Shown here: in pieces, positions 62,132 through 64,000 of the stretch
Layout: each line of letters opens with the position of its first letter
How positions within the stretch are numbered: the stretch's first letter is position 1
Source: JAFAXD01 sp963760435
GTDB taxonomy: Bacteria > Pseudomonadota > Alphaproteobacteria > Rhizobiales > Xanthobacteraceae
Reading direction: 5' to 3'
DNA: 64,000 nucleotides
NCBI GenBank assembly: GCA_963760435.1
Contig: CAVXDE010000025.1
Location: 1 to 64,000, forward strand
The notes under the pieces: generated by a model
Told to the model about the DNA's origin: nothing
The model's database searches: none
What the model saw: only the letters and a program-made list of their open reading frames with translations
Position numbers and translations under genes: made by a program

Positions 62132-63355
62132 ATGAGGCGGGTTGTCGTTACCGGGATGGGCATCGTTTCGTCCATCGGCAACAACACGCAAGAGGTGTTG
62201 GCAAGTCTGCGCGAGGCCAAGTCTGGGATCTCGCGCGCCGGCGAATATGCCGAGCGCGGATTTCGCTGCCAGGTGCACGGCGCGCCGACCCTCGATGCGG
62301 AAGCGATCATCGACAGACGTGCAATGCGCTTCCTGGGTGGGGGCGCGGCGTGGAATCATATCGCCATGGAGCAGGCGATTCGCGACGCCGGGCTGGAGAC
62401 GCGCGAGATCTCGCACGACCGCACCGGCATCATTATGGGCTCAGGCGGCCCATCGACGCGAACGATCGTCGAGGCTGCCGATGTGACGCGCAGCAAAGGC
62501 CCCAAAAGAGTTGGCCCCTTCGCGGTGCCGAAAGCGATGTCGTCGAGCGCCTCGGCGACACTTGCGACCTGGTTCAAGATTAAAGGCGTGAGCTATTCGA
62601 TCTCGTCGGCCTGCGCGACGTCGAACCACTGCATCGGCAACGCTTACGAGCTGATCCAGAACGGCAAACAGGACATGATCTTCGCCGGCGGCTGCGAGGA
62701 GCTGGACTGGACGCTCTCGGTTCTGTTCGACGCCATGGGCGCCCTGTCGACGAAGTTCAACGACACGCCGACCAAAGCCTCGCGCGCATACGACGCCGAT
62801 CGCGACGGCTTCGTCATCAGCGCCGGCGCCGGCGTGCTGGTGCTCGAGGAGTTGGAGCACGCCAAGGCGCGCGGCGCGCGTATCTACGGCGAAGTCGCCG
62901 GCTATGGCGCCACGTCCGATGGTGTCGACATGGTGGCGCCATCGGGGGAAGGCGCGGCGCGCTGCATGCGCATAGCTTTGAGCGGCGTGAAGCCTCCGGT
63001 CGACTACATCAATCCGCATGCCACCTCGACCCCGATCGGAGATCTCAAGGAGATCGAGGCGATCCGTGAAGTCTTCGGCTCGGGCGACAAATGTCCGCCG
63101 ATCGCGGCGACGAAGTCGCTCACCGGACACTCGCAAGGCGCGACCGGCGCGCATGAGGCGATCTATTCGCTGTTGATGATGAACAACGGCTTCATCTGCG
63201 AGAGCGCCAACATCGAGACCATGGATCCGGCCTTTGCGGACATGCCGATCGTACGCGAGCGGCGGGACAACGTGACGCTCGGCTGCGTGTTGTCGAATTC
63301 GTTCGGGTTTGGTGGGACCAACGCATGCGTGGTGTTCAAGCGTCTCGAGGCGTGA
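62132..63355 (+). CDS. fabB: 3-oxoacyl-ACP synthase I
   Basis: A 407-residue condensing enzyme. The nucleophile Cys is in SISSACATSNHC, and the two His are in INPHATSTPIGD and SLTGHSQGATGA. It elongates the cis-3-decenoyl-ACP made by FabA. The gap to fabA is 60 bases; it follows fabA and precedes fabI, the usual order in this group. Confidence 0.93.
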   Translation: MRRVVVTGMGIVSSIGNNTQEVLASLREAKSGISRAGEYAERGFRCQVHGAPTLDAEAIIDRRAMRFLGGGAAWNHIAMEQAIRDAGLETREISHDRTGIIMGSGGPSTRTIVEAADVTRSKGPKRVGPFAVPKAMSSSASATLATWFKIKGVSYSISSACATSNHCIGNAYELIQNGKQDMIFAGGCEELDWTLSVLFDAMGALSTKFNDTPTKASRAYDADRDGFVISAGAGVLVLEELEHAKARGARIYGEVAGYGATSDGVDMVAPSGEGAARCMRIALSGVKPPVDYINPHATSTPIGDLKEIEAIREVFGSGDKCPPIAATKSLTGHSQGATGAHEAIYSLLMMNNGFICESANIETMDPAFADMPIVRERRDNVTLGCVLSNSFGFGGTNACVVFKRLEA

Positions 63356-63437
63356 TGTCGCCTTCTCGCGTTGAGAGTGCCGCGTCCGATGCGTCGGCGG
63401 AACTCGACGTTGCTGCTGGGGAAATGTGGGGCTTTTC

Positions 63438-64000
63438 ATGCAAGGGCTGATGCACGGCAAGCGCGGGCTGATCATGGGGGTCGCCAACGACCACTCGATT
63501 GCCTGGGGCATCGCGCGAACTCTCGCAGCACATGGCGCGACGCTCGGCTTCACCTATCAGGGCGAAGCGCTCGGCAAGCGGGTGCGACCGCTCGCGCAAA
63601 CACTGGGCGCCGAGCTGGTGTTGCCCTGTGACGTCGAAGATATCGCATCCGTCGACAAGCTGTTTGAAACGATCGGCGAGAAATGGGGCGGGCTTGATTT
63701 TCTGGTGCACGCGATCGCGTTCTCCGACAAGACCGAGCTCAAGGGCCGCTACGCCGACACGACGCGCGCCAACTTCATTCGCACCATGTTGATTTCGTGT
63801 TTCTCGTTCACCGAGGCGGCCAAACGGGCGGCGGTGTTGATGACCAATGGCGGCTCGATGATCACGCTCACCTACAACGGTGGAACGCGGGCGATGCCGA
63901 ACTACAATGCCATGGGGCTCGCCAAGGCGGCGCTGGAGGCTTCCGTGCGCTATCTGGCGGTCGACTTCGGCAGTCGTGCAATCCGGGTGAATGCGATCTC
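63438..64000 (+). CDS. fabI: Enoyl-ACP reductase FabI, 5' part (runs off the window)
   Basis: An SDR-type enoyl-ACP reductase, open to the right edge (about 187 codons). It has the FabI nucleotide motif GLIMGVANDHSIAWGIA, CDVEDIASVDKLF, and the catalytic Tyr-x6-Lys in NYNAMGLAKAALE. It reduces the trans-2-enoyl bond with NADH. ATG 63438 begins MQGLMHGKRG; an ATG four codons later is possible. It lies after fabB in the same direction. Confidence 0.9.
   Translation, partial: MQGLMHGKRGLIMGVANDHSIAWGIARTLAAHGATLGFTYQGEALGKRVRPLAQTLGAELVLPCDVEDIASVDKLFETIGEKWGGLDFLVHAIAFSDKTELKGRYADTTRANFIRTMLISCFSFTEAAKRAAVLMTNGGSMITLTYNGGTRAMPNYNAMGLAKAALEASVRYLAVDFGSRAIRVNAI

Noticed and set aside
62441..63553. 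370-residue minus-strand open frame over fabB
   Set aside because: Antisense to an intact fabB with all catalytic residues.
1..64000. tRNA, rRNA or riboswitch
   Set aside because: I saw no cloverleaf, rRNA signature or conserved riboswitch core in the gaps I read; a covariance-model search would be needed to exclude small RNAs.

Overview
The window is high-GC chromosomal DNA from an alphaproteobacterium, most likely Hyphomicrobiales near Bradyrhizobiaceae/Xanthobacteraceae. The evidence is an Irr-type Fur regulator with a GCPWHD heme motif next to fabA-fabB-fabI at the right end, FixK/FNR-type TTGAT-N4-ATCAA boxes, abundant Bradyrhizobium-like palindromic repeats, and a large share of aromatic-catabolism genes. 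This is inferred from gene content; no rRNA, tRNA or CRISPR array was seen.

Layout. 0-4.4 kb: envelope sugar transfer (GT39, WaaE-like, WaaC-like, a 2OG-Fe(II) oxygenase). 4.4-13.3 kb: FAD amine oxidase, gentisate dioxygenase, orphan cytochrome oxidase subunit I, a VOC/CDGSH/membrane operon, an HpaB-type hydroxylase and a LigB-type ring-cleavage dioxygenase. Four FixK-like boxes lie in three promoter regions here. 13.5-17.4 kb: two tandem small secreted proteins and phage debris (broken terminase, divergent AAA ATPase, AT-rich divergent promoter). 17.3-21.4 kb: methyltransferase, MFS transporter, beta-propeller protein, cytochrome b561. 21.5-24.8 kb: a RibD-type reductase facing a tight three-gene operon (dehydrogenase, degenerate QueD/PTPS homologue, glycosyltransferase), perhaps for a modified or glycosylated pterin. 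24.8-27.4 kb: OpgH-like glucosyltransferase and FkbM methyltransferase. 27.3-30.5 kb: orphan ABC binding protein and a Rieske oxygenase divergent from its probable MarR regulator. 30.6-32.6 kb: GH25 endolysin, holin-like protein, papain-like protein and lipoprotein, a phage lysis module. 33-37.2 kb: meta-cleavage type genes (amidohydrolase, unknown protein, Rieske protein, extradiol dioxygenase, FAA hydrolase). 37.4-42.2 kb: a complete branched-chain-amino-acid type ABC importer, probably for an aromatic acid. 42.3-56.7 kb: TetR/cupin/membrane protein, lytic transglycosylase, aldo-keto reductase, amidase, two short MetE-like zinc methyltransferases, intradiol dioxygenase, GMC oxidoreductase, PQQ dehydrogenase with cytochrome c, and a secreted hydrolase. 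56.9-64 kb: enoyl-CoA hydratase, MoeB/ThiF protein, 2-hydroxyacid dehydrogenase, SH3 protein, irr, fabA, fabB and the start of fabI, which runs off the window.

Working together. The importers, Rieske oxygenases, hydroxylase and four ring-cleavage dioxygenase types (gentisate cupin, LigB, extradiol VOC, intradiol) with FAA hydrolase and enoyl-CoA hydratase describe an organism taking up and oxidising varied aromatic compounds.

Caveat. About twenty genes or gene parts are split by apparent one-base indels. Most are single extra bases in short G/C runs while the rest of the protein stays conserved. That looks like sequencing or assembly error more than widespread pseudogenisation. I give full-length coordinates for these genes and mark the shift sites.
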